A stretch of 64,000 nucleotides of DNA. Source: Rhizopus arrhizus. Its lineage: Eukaryota; Mucoromycota; Mucoromycetes; Mucorales; Rhizopodaceae. Within the stretch, counting starts at the first letter, position 1. Each line of letters opens with the position of its first letter. The notes beneath the pieces are model-generated. The model did not search any database and was not told where the DNA came from. It saw only the letters and a program-made list of their open reading frames with translations. This document shows positions 9,935 to 20,485 of the stretch, in pieces. The stretch lies in NCBI GenBank assembly GCA_024220505.1, contig JAKZZE010000013.1, positions 1,116,001 to 1,180,000 of the forward strand. The letters are read 5' to 3'. Made by a program: the position numbers and the translations under genes.

Positions 9935-11536
9935 ATGGAAGAAGAAGGTAGCCACCACAACATCAGTAACATGGGATTCCTTGAACAGCTTTTGACTGAA
10001 GTGTAAGTTGAATAAATTTTATGCCCCTAGATCATATAAGCCTATAAATTAACAACAACTCATTCTATTTTATAGACATACATCCTATACATCCGATATT
10101 GATTATCAATCTAGTGAGGACGCCTTCAACCAACTATTTGTCTGGCCTTACCTTAATACCATTGGGAAGAGCATTGTAACCCATGACTGTAAGTCTGATT
10201 TCTTACAAGGACAGCCTGTTTTGGAAAGTATGACTAGACAGCTTAAAAAATTGAATCTTTTTGTGGACGAGAAAAGTCTATACAAATCGGATGGCTTGAT
10301 AAAGCTTTTTGGATTAAAGAAGCTAGAACTTGTTTTACTCGAAACTTCTGGCCATTTCACAAACAGCGACAAGGTTAAAATTAAACTGGACCACCATAAA
10401 GGAATGTACGGTGTCCTTTCAATGCTTAAGTGCGTCGCTGACGATTTCTCGTTCGCGTCTGTTGACAAGTTTAGTCCGGTCAAGGTATTTTTTATTCATG
10501 CCCCAGGTAATGTATCATTTGTCAGATATCATAATGAATTCTAATATTGTTGCATATACATGTGAACAGAAACACGATTGCATTTGTGGAGTGTGCGATA
10601 TCAAGATGGGCTTTACGATTTTTGGAGAGAACACTGTTTGGAAATTCGCCCTAATTTTGAAGATCGGGCTGTTGTAGAACAGTAACTGATCGTAGTTGAC
10701 ATTCATAAACATAAGTCTTAATACAAGATCATAATTAAATAAAATAAAATATAAGTTTATTTAAATAAGATCATACAATCAATTCCAATTAAACATATTC
10801 TTTTAGAATATATTTTGTATTAATGAGAGTTCTTTGATAAGAAGAAGTATCAACTAAAATAACAAGATCCAATCCAATATCAGGAATATTGCTAATCTTT
10901 CACATAATTGAAATAACGCGTAAAATAACGTTATTCAAATCAGTGAGGAATTCCCAGAATAAAGGATAATCTATGACAGACATACAAAAGAACAAATAAA
11001 AAGTTGTCATAATCATAATTATAGATGATACTTGCTAAAATACCTGAATATTAGAAGAATGCTGACAACAGAAGATATTAAGCCACTCACTCAATAAGAT
11101 ATAAATACCTGCCTTCAATTAGAATAATTTTTACTTTAACTAAAACTGAAATAAAGATCAGTCTCAAAAAGTACTCAAACTGTTTCTTGATCTTTGTTTC
11201 TACCTTTTCCTCAATTACTTTTACCATTATACAACACGGGCTATGTTTGTTTCACAATTAATTGAATTTTGCTGGAACGTAAAGGTAATAAGCGTACTTG
11301 AATGAATCAGACATGATAAATAACCTCGTAAATAGTATTTGTTGGAAAAGGCGGTGGAAGATATTATAGAAGTAAAGAAAGATCATCAAATAAATAGCGC
11401 AAAATATCGATATAATCCTCAAGAATGTACCCAGCTCAGCGCTATCGTCAACCTAATAATTTTGAAGTTGACGAAAGAGGATGATAGTGAAGGTATGGGA
11501 AAGCTTGGCCCAATGTATTCTCCCCCTCACTATTGA
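9935..11536 (+). CDS. Lineage-specific gene, possible PD-(D/E)XK-like core, split by solo LTR
   Basis: I assembled exons 9935-10002, 10076-10506, 10570-10669, 11242-11284 and 11336-11536. Introns are GT-AG and 51-73 bp, and all phases agree. A solo LTR (10670-11236) sits inside exon 3. As the DNA stands, translation enters the LTR and stops at 10683-10685 after five codons. Without the LTR the frame would continue to 11536. A KSDG motif is followed about 15 residues later by LLETSG at the end of a hydrophobic strand. This spacing recalls PD-(D/E)XK nuclease folds, but the usual lysine is not obvious. I recall similar expanded hypothetical proteins in Mucorales. No function is established. Confidence 0.65.
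10670..11236. repeat. Solo LTR (567 bp) disrupting a host gene
   Basis: It starts TGTTGTA and ends TACAACA, which are perfect 7-bp inverted termini. It is flanked by the 5-bp direct repeat CGGGC at 10665-10669 and 11237-11241. The interior is AT-rich and non-coding. Its end sequence differs from the LTR at 3134-3742, so it looks like a different family. It interrupts exon 3 of the gene starting at 9935 and brings an in-frame stop. Confidence 0.88.
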
Positions 11537-12137
11537 TTTTTTCCCTGCATCATTCTTTAAACTTCCATTATCGTTGTATTTTTTTTAAATAAAAGTGTTG
11601 TAGTGGAGTAATCTCTTAATACAAATGTCATTTAAATCGCTCATGATACCTCAACAAGCCATAAAAGTAAACAAGTGGACGCACTTGTACTCAATATAAA
11701 TGGACATGATGGATATAAAGCGTATAAAGTAATTTGTATAATATTATGAAACACAACATATCTTTATCTAGATTCATTATAGTGTGTTGAGTAGTTGCCG
11801 AGAGAACCTTAAAATACGCTACACTAGGTGAAATGGGTTATTTCCCCTACATGAAACATCTAACAAATAAATCATAATATTCCTATGTAATGCCAAAATA
11901 ATACAAACATTCTAAAACCTTAAACAATCATTCATATATAAATACTCTATTTTGAAATACTTTATTCTAGTTTTATTTTAGCTTTAAGCTAGCTTTACTC
12001 TTATAAAATAAACTTTGATCCTAAGGGATTCCCACAGACTTGTACTTGTTTCCTTTTATCTATTTGACCTACCTTTTGTTTATCAGCAACTACCCAGCAA
12101 GAAACAACAACAAAAATATTCCACCTGCAACAACTGG
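11537..12137. other. AT-rich spacer before transposase half
   Basis: No ORF of note. It contains AATAAA-like motifs just after the preceding gene and an A-rich stretch at 12085-12120. It may include LINE 3' sequence or another LTR remnant, but no clean termini were found. Confidence 0.35.
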
Positions 12138-12823
12138 GTTAAAAATGGATCGAGTCAGATTTGCTGGATTATGAAAGTAACTGTATATTTATAGATAAAG
12201 CCTCGTTTCACATCAATTCGAAGCGAAACTTCTCTTGGTCAAGAAAAGGAGCTCGCGCACGAGTAAAAATCCCAAAAACAAGAGCACCAACACATACTAT
12301 TCTTGGAGCTATATGTACTCATGGTGTTGTAAATATATGTATAAAGAGACCAAGAGTTGTACCTGAACAGGAAGCCAACGCCACTAAAAAAAGAAAATCA
12401 GCAGGAGGAGGCACATCTAAAATTCAACCCATTAGTGGTAAAGGAAGCGGCACATCTACTGGTCACTATTTTAATTTTGTAAAGAGAGTTTTGAATCAAC
12501 TGGACAAGCATGAACAGTTCAAGGATTACTATCTTGTGATGGATAATGTACCAATCCATAAAAATAATGATATAAGAAAACTTATTGAAGGTCGTGGATA
12601 TGACTGCGTTTATCTACCATCATATTCCCCTGAAGTTAACCCCATTGAACAATTTTGGTCTGCTTGTAAAAGTAAACTTAAACGAGAAGCATTGCTGGAA
12701 GAAGAAACACTCACATTACGGATCAGAGACGCTTATAATCAAATTCTTTTCTCAGACCTTGCAGGGTTTTGTAGATATTCTACACAAAGGTTTGATGATT
12801 GTTTAAACCGACGTCCATTATAA
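12138..12823 (+). pseudogene. DD34E transposase, C-terminal half
   Basis: The first ~213 bp duplicate the segment at 7014-7226 in opposite orientation, differing by an A-run indel. The frame then continues to the natural end of the transposase. It has the first core aspartate (FIDKASFH), the second aspartate in the VMDNVPIH block, and the glutamate in NPIEQFW. 34 residues separate D and E, giving DD34E of the Tc1/mariner-IS630 superfamily. The N-terminal DNA-binding half is absent here and lies inverted at 7014-7625. The two pieces look like parts of one element separated by a rearrangement. Confidence 0.85.
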
Positions 12824-12932
12824 TAAAGGTTTTTATTTTATACGCTAATTTTTTTTATGAAAATGCGCGAATAATTTGTGAAAAAAGTGTATAGGGTGAA
12901 CTTACACTCTTTCCGGAAAGTAAATTCGCCCA

Positions 12933-14199
12933 ATGGCAGAAAGAAATTCAGGTTGTACGAAAAATAAATTCGTTCAGGTGGAAAATGGAATTCGCCTGAA
13001 GGAAAGAACAAATTCGTGTTGCACGAAATATAAATTGCCTTTGGATAGTGGAAAAGTGATTGAGGTAATGGAAGTAGAAAAGGAGGCAAAACCTAGTTAT
13101 GATGTTAATATGAGGGAAACATTAATGAAGAGAAGTTATACATGCTATTCTGATCAGGATAAAGTGAGGTTCTTCAAGCTGATGTTTGAGAAGTGTTTAA
13201 GTGCGGCAGCAGCAGCAAAGCAGCTTGGGATTCACGTTCGTACAGCGTAAAAATGGGCTAAACAGTATGAGAAAGATCCTGACAATATCTTTGAGAAGCG
13301 GAAAAAGATGGGTCGTCCACGTATTCTACAGGAAGAACACAAAAGTGTTATTCTCGAATGCATTGATGATAATCCTTCTGTCGTTCTAGACGAAGTAATG
13401 AAAAAGTTAAAGCAAATATTCACAGAATTAAAAGTATCTAAAAGTACTTTGTTTGATTTTGTAAAAAAGCATTGTAAATTATCTCTCAAAAAAGCTCGAT
13501 TTCATCCTATAGACCGGAACAGCGAAGAAAAGATTCAAGAGCGTTTGGATTGGGTTCGTAAGTGGGAAAAAACAGATATGGATTTTACGAGAAACTGTGT
13601 TTTTTCTTGACGAATCTGCTTTCCATGTTAATTTGAAACGTAGTATGGCATGGTCAAATAAAGGTACACCAGCAGTGGTCACGGTTCCCAAATCACGGGC
13701 AACAACAACAACCATTTTAGGCGCGATTTCTGCCGAAGGTCTAATTAAATGCAGCCTTAGACTTCCTTAGCCTCCATCCAACAAAAAGAGAAAACGAGGA
13801 GATGGCGTTGGGCAAACGAGCAAAGGAACGGTTACGGGGCACTATATCAGCTTTCTAAAAGCTACAATGGATAAAATAGATCATTACCCACATATGAAAG
13901 GTTACTACCTCGTGATGGATAATGCTCCTATCCATACATCAGAGGACATAGCTAAATACGTAGAATCTCGTGGCTATCATTGTGTGTACTTACCTCCATA
14001 TTCCCCTGGGCTTAATCCAATTGAGCAATTCTGGTCAGTGGTCAAAAGTAAAGTGAAACGTAGCAAGTTTCTCGAGAAGGAAACATTGATGACCCGGATT
14101 GGTGAAGCTTCTAATAGCTTAAGGCTAAGTGATTTTAAAATGATTGTCAGACATTCTCACAAATGCTTGGACAAGTGTCGTAATAGGCAAGCACTCTGA
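12933..14199 (+). pseudogene. DD34E transposase with stops and frameshift
   Basis: The frame carries an N-terminal helix-turn-helix (about 13140-13250), then a TAA at 13248-13250, then GRPRIL and a second DNA-binding segment. A frame change near 13605 comes just before the first catalytic block FLDESAFHVN, and a TAG lies at 13768. The C-terminal core has the second aspartate in VMDNAPIH and the glutamate in NPIEQFW, again 34 residues apart. The protein would be about 400 residues. It is a relative, not a copy, of the split transposase at 12138. Three disabling changes make it a relic. Confidence 0.85.
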
Positions 14200-14546
14200 T
14201 GTAACTTTCATGCAACCCAAACCAGAACATTTTTTTTATTTTATTTTTTACATTAATATGCTGTCAAACCCTCAAAACCGATTTATCGATCATTTTAGCA
14301 GCCAAAAAAAAAGGCGATGCCATCATCTGTCACTCAAATCGCAAGGCACAAAAGCGATGTCGGTCCTTGGTTGCATCAAGTTGGTGATCGCTTCACAGCC
14401 AAGCTGGCTGACAGTTTCTGATCGCCCCGCTGGGAGACTGTCTTTACATAAAGAAATATGCATGAAAAATACATGTTTGAATAAGCAGTTCTAATGTTTT
14501 GAAACGGAAGACAGGGAGAAAAAAATTTATTGGGATCATTGTTCAA
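14200..14546. other. Spacer after transposase
   Basis: The first part is AT-rich. From about 14310 to 14440 the composition is more balanced and contains short inverted words, but no convincing ORF. It may be part of a transposon end. Confidence 0.3.
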
Positions 14547-15524
14547 TTAATCGATGTGACTATATTTTTCCTTCAAATGGTTTAAAACATCATGCTCGAT
14601 TCGTTGGGCACAACTGGAGAGACTTTGACCAGTAATGCTTGCAAGTGAACCAAAATCCAGGGCAGTTCCAATGGCACACGGCGAAAGGTCTTGATGGTTT
14701 TTTAAAACATTCTCCAGATGTTCAACGAATGTCGAAAGCACGTCCCAAGATTTGGATGATTTTCTTTTTGTTTTATCGTTATCCTGAAGTTGCTTAATCG
14801 CATATGCAGTGTTATACGCGTTCAAAGCTGATTTGAAATCAACTGTCGGTTTGTCGAATATAATGGAGAGTGCCAATGATTGCAGGAAACGAGATGCCAG
14901 TTTTCCTGTCGAATTCGCGGATGCGCCGTAGCCCTGATTATGAGGCAAGTTGCATAGACTGAACACAGTGGCAGGCATTCGAAAATCGGTTGCAAATTCA
15001 TCATGTGCTGCTCGTGCAGTCAGAAAAGTGCTTGAATCCCCGAATCCAGACGTCAGTTGCCGCAGTGAGAGTACTGTTTTTGGAGCAGTAAACGTGAATG
15101 GATCATTCATCACAGCAAGAAATCGTTCCACTTCTTCATCACAATAAAAAATTCGTGCTGTCAATGGGTTGATTGCTGAAATTGATGCTGAAGTTTCGGG
15201 ACCAACTTGCAATGTTTTTTCGGAACGTAGCAACACCGACATAGTCACCAGAATGTTCATCGTGCTGCTACCTATCTTTAACTTGCGTTTAATGCCATTT
15301 CCATCCGATCCTTCATGCATCCCCACAGATAAGCAACCATACACGCAATTGGAAGGCGTTGGTAATGATTTTTGATTCGATTCACTATGTGCATCAATCG
15401 CTTTCGATCGGCCATATGCTTCCGTAACCATGGCAAACACAATTTCTTTGTCGACAATCAACGCTCCAGTATGCAATTTGGCAACAGCGTGAAGAAGGGG
15501 CAGACTCGACCTTGACTAGCATGT
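14547..15524 (-). CDS. Unrecognised ORF, 5' end incomplete
   Basis: An open frame of about 325 codons runs from a possible splice acceptor (CTAG, minus strand near 15525) to the TAA at 14547. No ATG is available at its 5' end, so either an upstream exon is missing or the gene is a fragment. The protein is rich in Ser and Leu, mostly helical in character, has no clear signal peptide, and shows no motif I recognise. It is on the same strand as the ORFs at 15583-17139 and may belong to the same locus or to a mobile element. Confidence 0.4.
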
Positions 15525-15582
15525 TCAATCGCCTACACTCTGTTCCGTTTGGTTCATACCGCTCTCAGACGTGTGACTCCTA

Positions 15583-16323
15583 CTATAATTTATAAATGTT
15601 ATTTAAAAACATACAAAAAAAAATCTTCTTTTGACTAGCATGACCAAGTAGATTTATAGGCAATATGGGTGTGTAGCCTTGAATATATGATCTTATGCTA
15701 TGGAAGCCCCATGATCGATGAGAATCTCTTCTACTATACTGATTAAGAAGTCGTGGGCTGCGGTAAGTTTTTCTTACTACTGCATTATCAAGAACATGAA
15801 TATTGCTCGAGGTGAGCTCTCCATGTCTCCAGCATTTGAGAGATGATCCGAGTAGGAGGAGATCTGGAGACTGGTTCACAACGTAGAAACCGTCTGTAAA
15901 CAAAATCTCCACGAATCCCCAATGAATGGATAGTTCATAGTACGTTGCCGAGTTCATATAGGTGTTTTCTTTCACAGTTGCGGTGGGTAGATCATACATG
16001 TCGTTAATGGTCCTTTCGTTTGCACAGTCATCAATTGTCATGTGGTTGTGCAGGAAGAAATCAGCGCTTGTCATATAAATTTTGATGGCACCGAAATCTA
16101 TAACTGATTCTATAAATACTGTTGCTAATTCTGACACTCTATCTTCCAGAGCCTTGGTGGACATAGTCATAAAATTGTATACGTCTACAAGTCCACTATC
16201 TTCAAAGCGCTTGTATTGGCTTCCAGGGCTTAATACTCTCTGAAGATTTGAAGTAACTGAAAGATCATTACTTTCATGTTGTACTGCGCTACTAGTGTCG
16301 ACAAGTTTTCTGGCTTCTTCCAA
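15583..16323 (-). CDS. Unrecognised ORF (possible exon)
   Basis: This 246-codon minus-strand frame has no known motif. The composition looks coding, with long stretches free of stops and balanced residues such as a WGFVEILFTDGFYVVNQSP segment. The ATG at 16323 lies inside a continuous frame that begins only a few codons upstream, so the true start may be in an earlier exon. It could be a lineage-specific protein or an element-encoded one. Confidence 0.35.
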   Translation of the reverse strand: MEEARKLVDTSSAVQHESNDLSVTSNLQRVLSPGSQYKRFEDSGLVDVYNFMTMSTKALEDRVSELATVFIESVIDFGAIKIYMTSADFFLHNHMTIDDCANERTINDMYDLPTATVKENTYMNSATYYELSIHWGFVEILFTDGFYVVNQSPDLLLLGSSLKCWRHGELTSSNIHVLDNAVVRKTYRSPRLLNQYSRRDSHRSWGFHSIRSYIQGYTPILPINLLGHASQKKIFFCMFLNNIYKL

Positions 16324-17139
16324 TAAAAAATTTTAGCCTCTTTGATCGATCTTTAGGGACTTCCATTATTATGGTATCATGTTTTCGCTTTTTGGTTTCT
16401 TCATCATGTCTATTAGAGCCTCTTGAATGATACTCTTTAACTTCATTCTCGTAAGTAGCTTCGTATTTTTTTAAAAAATTCTGTTTGAGGTCCTGTGTAA
16501 GTGACACGAATGTTGTGTTTTGCGCAAAGTTTTGAAATCTTCTGGATGGTATCTAAAGGCATTATTTGAACTCTGGTCATCTTCTTCAGCGGATTCCATA
16601 TACTTGAGGCTATTTGGAAGTCTAAAGGCTTTAAGTGCCGTTTCTTTAGCTTCTCGTTCTTGTTTTTTAGCTTGAACGAATCCAAAGATTGCCAATTGTC
16701 TACTCTGCTCTCGACATCTGAGGATAATTGATTGCATCGCTTCTTCTCCCAGTGTTCCTGTTGTGAGAAAATTAAGTTGCTTGAATATCTCGGTGGTTGT
16801 TTTGGCTTGAAAACGTGTGTTTTCTGTAAGTTTGTACACATGGTTGACGACATAAGATGTTTCGACTATATGTCCTTTGAGTTCTGGGTAAATACTTTTG
16901 TTGATCTTTTCAGGTGTTGTCCATTCATCAAGGATGTACCTGTGGCTTTCTCTTTTAAACTTTTTGAAGTTTGTTTCATGTTGGCTGGAAGATAAATTCT
17001 CCAACTCGGTAACGATATCCACGGGTAGTGGGGTCTCGTTCGACTTAAGTTCGTCTTTGATTGCAAGCATTCTCTCGAATTCTTTGAATAAGGCTTCAAC
17101 TTCTGATTGAGTAAATGTTCGTTCATTGTTTTCTGCCAT
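16292..17139 (-). pseudogene. Gag-like coiled-coil protein, frameshifted
   Basis: The ATG at 17139 opens a 222-codon frame rich in charged helices, with a SYVVNHVYKL...FKQLN region and an RQLAIFGF-QAKKQEREAKETALKAFRLP block. The frame appears to shift near 16505 into a second frame ending near 16292 with a basic KKRKHD tail. The layout resembles the gag-like first ORF I recall for DIRS-type elements in Mucorales. The remnant at 37338-37804 shares it: a PEL start, an alternating helix, and R-L-(A/T)-I-(F/Y)-G. No RT or tyrosine recombinase follows, so assignment to an element class is tentative. Confidence 0.4.
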
Positions 17140-19267
17140 AGTTTATTCCACGAATGCGCGGCTTTTGAAGGTATGAAGAGGAAAGGCAATGTTGCATTGA
17201 AATTAGTTTTTCTTTTGTAATAAGTTGAAATTAGTTTTAAATAATTTTTTGTGTATGAGGATTTTATTTGGAAGCCGCATTTTTAAATAACAGGGCTTAA
17301 ACCCACGAACAAACAAACAGAAAACGACCATGGAGATTGGAACTAGTGCCACCAGACGAGAGACTAATCCAGCAGAAAGAACTTGACCACTTCGCTAGGG
17401 GACTTTGCCCCCTATATAATTTAATTTAAAAATATTACAAAAAAAGGAAAATACAGTCAATCCAATATTTTTTGTCGCTGCTGCAGAATAAATGTCGTTT
17501 TTTATAATACAAAATATACAAAAAAGCGACAAAGTTTATTGGATGAACTGTACTATTGCTTTTTTTGGGATTGGTTTGACCCAAAAAGGAAAACCAAATT
17601 GGCCGAAAAAATAACTTGATTTGGTCATGTACATTCAGTCATATGTAATAGCAACATAACTATCCAGAGTGTTTGTTTTAGTAGGTGTCAGATTGATTTA
17701 CGGAACGCTGAACGTAGTTACAGAGATACTTTAAAGGCACCTCTTGTTCGTTCCTCGACGTAAAGAGAGTTGAATTTACCAGAAGGGATTCTTTGTACCT
17801 TAAAACTGGGAGGAAACTGAAATTAAGCTAAAGAAATTATAATTTATTAAAACAGCAGCCGATAGACCATATTCAATCCTTGGTGTATTTGAGTTTTTAT
17901 TATGAGAAATAAATTGTTACATTGTGTAGAAGACAGGCCGGTATGTAGCGGAATGAGCGATACTGGTTGGCAATTGTATTAAAGGAACGATAAAACAGAT
18001 ATGAGAAAAGCCGATCAAAAAACGACCGTCAGGGAGAGAGTAGGACGTGAAAATTAAGCATATTCGAATATGAGCACATGAATATTTTGTTATATATGAT
18101 CTATACAGTCATGTAATAAAAAGTCATTTGGAGAATTAGAGCGTGTATATGTGATCTTTCCAAGGTAATGAAAACCAAATAAGTCAGAAGCTATAGAGCT
18201 TTTTAGATATAAGAAATATGTACTTTATTAAAATGTGTCACCTATGTATGTATATATGTTCTATTTTAAGGGGCTTAATCATCGGGACTTCTTTTGTGTT
18301 GGGATCGATGATTTATAGGTTAGCTTGCGCATTCTATATTTGGAAGGTCCATTATATTGTATTTCCATTGTGTCATATTTATACTTAGTTTTTATTCCTT
18401 TGTTCACAGAATTGACACTGACACCTTGAACACATGATATAGTTTCAAAAGTAACAAAAAAAAAAAACTGAATAGCAGTTTTTGTTGGTGTTTCAATAGG
18501 ATTGAAGCACTCTTATTTTGCATCAAACCAAGCATTGATTGCTATTAGATTTATTATTATTACTACTCTTTCAATTTTTTGAGCCTTATTCACCCCATTG
18601 TAAAATGATTGGGAAACTGATATGGTGATTCTGATCATCTGCATATATTTACGTTTTTGTAAAAATTACTTATATCTCCTTTCAATCATGATTTATCAAA
18701 CTACCAAAGCCATCGCATTCCATAGTCAAGAATAGAATTCCAGTTTTTTATATTTCTATTCTAATCTTGAGGTATTTTTATATATTTTTTCTTTTGGTAG
18801 GAAATCAACTGTTTTTGTAATAGTTTTCCTTCACGTGTAACCAACTTTGTGTAAGCTTAATCATTGATTTGACACTATGTTGCTCTTTATTGCTTGATTG
18901 TGTCAAAAACTACGCCTTCATATTTATATAATCTGCAGTAACCAATCCTGATGAACAAATATTCAGGGTATTATTGAATATTTTCTCCTTACTCCTTCTT
19001 TTATATTAGGTAGTAGGATAAGGCAGATTCAAAACATACGTAGGCTTAAGCATGGTACCTACTTTTTTATGTATGGATTTGCCTTTAAAAACACAGATGA
19101 CCATCATTAATAAAGGATTGTCTATTAAGGAATTAATATGAAACACAAACAAGGCTTAATGGTAAACAAAGTTATCCAATCAGGGACAGCTTTATTTTGA
19201 GGATAAAAATGAGGTATATTTTTCTCTCTTTTTTTTTTTTTACTTTTTATATTTATTCACAAGTATT
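17140..19267. other. Long intergenic region
   Basis: AT-rich DNA without a supported gene. It contains the MITE at 17454-17550 and a T-run near 19230 just upstream of the gene at 19268. No tRNA or other RNA gene was recognised. Confidence 0.5.
17454..17550. mobile_element. 97-bp MITE with about 26-bp TIRs and TA duplication
   Basis: The left end (17454-17479) begins CAGTCAATCCAATA and ends GTCGCT. The right end (17525-17550) is its inverted complement with about five mismatches. Both ends are flanked by TA (17452-17453 and 17551-17552). TA target duplication plus CAGT-starting termini fits a non-autonomous Tc1/mariner-superfamily element, pogo-like in its first bases. It has no coding capacity. 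An inner TGTCGTTTTTT...AAAAAAGCGACA pairing would let the whole element fold as a hairpin. Confidence 0.8.
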
Positions 19268-20485
19268 ATGATCCTGCATAATACTTCTAAAGATGGGGTT
19301 ATCATTGATTCTGATACCAAATTGATGGATGCCTCTGACGAAGATGAAGAAATATATACTACAGCACCTAATTCTCCTACCACTCATACTACTACTTTTA
19401 CATCAGAACCACAGGTGTCTTTGGGTATAAATGACAGGTTCAACGCTTTCAAAGTTTCAAATAAACCTTCAAAAACTCTTGATACCTACAAGACTGTCTC
19501 TGAACGTGGTTTGTTTAAACACAGGCTCCCTAAACCTGTATCTCATAAAAACCTTCCATGTTACAGGGATCAGTCGGATCTTCGGTTCAGGATAATTGAT
19601 GGACAGTGCCCTTTTTATGAGAAGGGTAAAAAAAAATCCTTTGAAGTGTATACCTATGATTATACCCACGTCGATCATTTAAATATATCTGAAAATGAAT
19701 TCTATGAACCTTTTACAGATCAATGGTTAAAATTGAAAAGAGATGAGTATTTCAAAAACTTAAGATTAGTAAGTTTACAAAAGATAGGGATATGTACGCA
19801 CATTTACTTTTTTTTATCAACATAGAGGCTAGACGATTTTTGTATTGAGTGTGAAACACCCATCACAATTCAATGTAGAGGGCAAATCTTGAGTGCTGAA
19901 ATAATAAAAAGAAGAAAGAGAGGTCCAATTTGTATGCTGTGCTACAAGTAAGGCATGTTATATTTACAATGGTATATTTATTAGGTTTCTTATCATAGAT
20001 TAATCATTTCTGCATCAACACTCAATGAAGAAATCGAAATACTTGAATATTTACTTAATGGAAATTTATCTCCAAAAGAAGAAATACCTCAAGGATTGAC
20101 ACCAGAAACAATATTGAATATGTTCTCTAGCAGAACACGTCATATAAAAAAAAGAAGCAGACGTGTCGAATCCGACATATCTTCTGCTGGATGTGTTGAG
20201 CTTTTGATGCTGGTGAACAAATCAAGCATGCGTTGTGCCGTTACAAATTCCAAAACCTTTCTCTCACTTCCCTCAGAAAGTATGCGTTATTGGGCTCTTA
20301 CATTTGATCATATTTTGCCATTATCAATAGCAAGCGAAGGTTATGATGATGGTTCACACGTTGATAACTTGCAAGTGATGTGCACACTCATGAACAATGT
20401 CAAAGGCGACTGTCTGAATCAACCTTTTCTCAATTGGTGGGCAAGATTCAAGCAAGCCAAATTGAATGGTTTTTTTAAATTATAA
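19268..20485 (+). CDS. HNH-nuclease-like protein, copy A (three exons)
   Basis: Exons are 19268-19768, 19826-19947 and 19999-20485, with introns of 57 and 51 bp, giving 369 residues. The N-terminal ~100 residues are acidic and disordered, followed by a conserved YTYDYTHVDHL block. Exon 2 encodes a zinc ribbon (C173xxC176 and C203xxC206). The C-terminal domain has MRC287, then FDHILPLS (D311-H312), N331, and CxxxN340xxKG, which is the order of an HNH (beta-beta-alpha metal) endonuclease core with N in the last position. A paralog with the same exon pattern is at 59283-60544. Predicted activity is metal-dependent DNA cleavage, inferred from the motif only. I know no named family for the full architecture. 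Confidence 0.8.

Noticed and set aside
11339..11536. Stand-alone small protein resembling the start of a Tctex-1 dynein light chain
   Set aside because: The frame is the last exon of the gene beginning at 9935 once the solo LTR and a 51-bp intron are accounted for.
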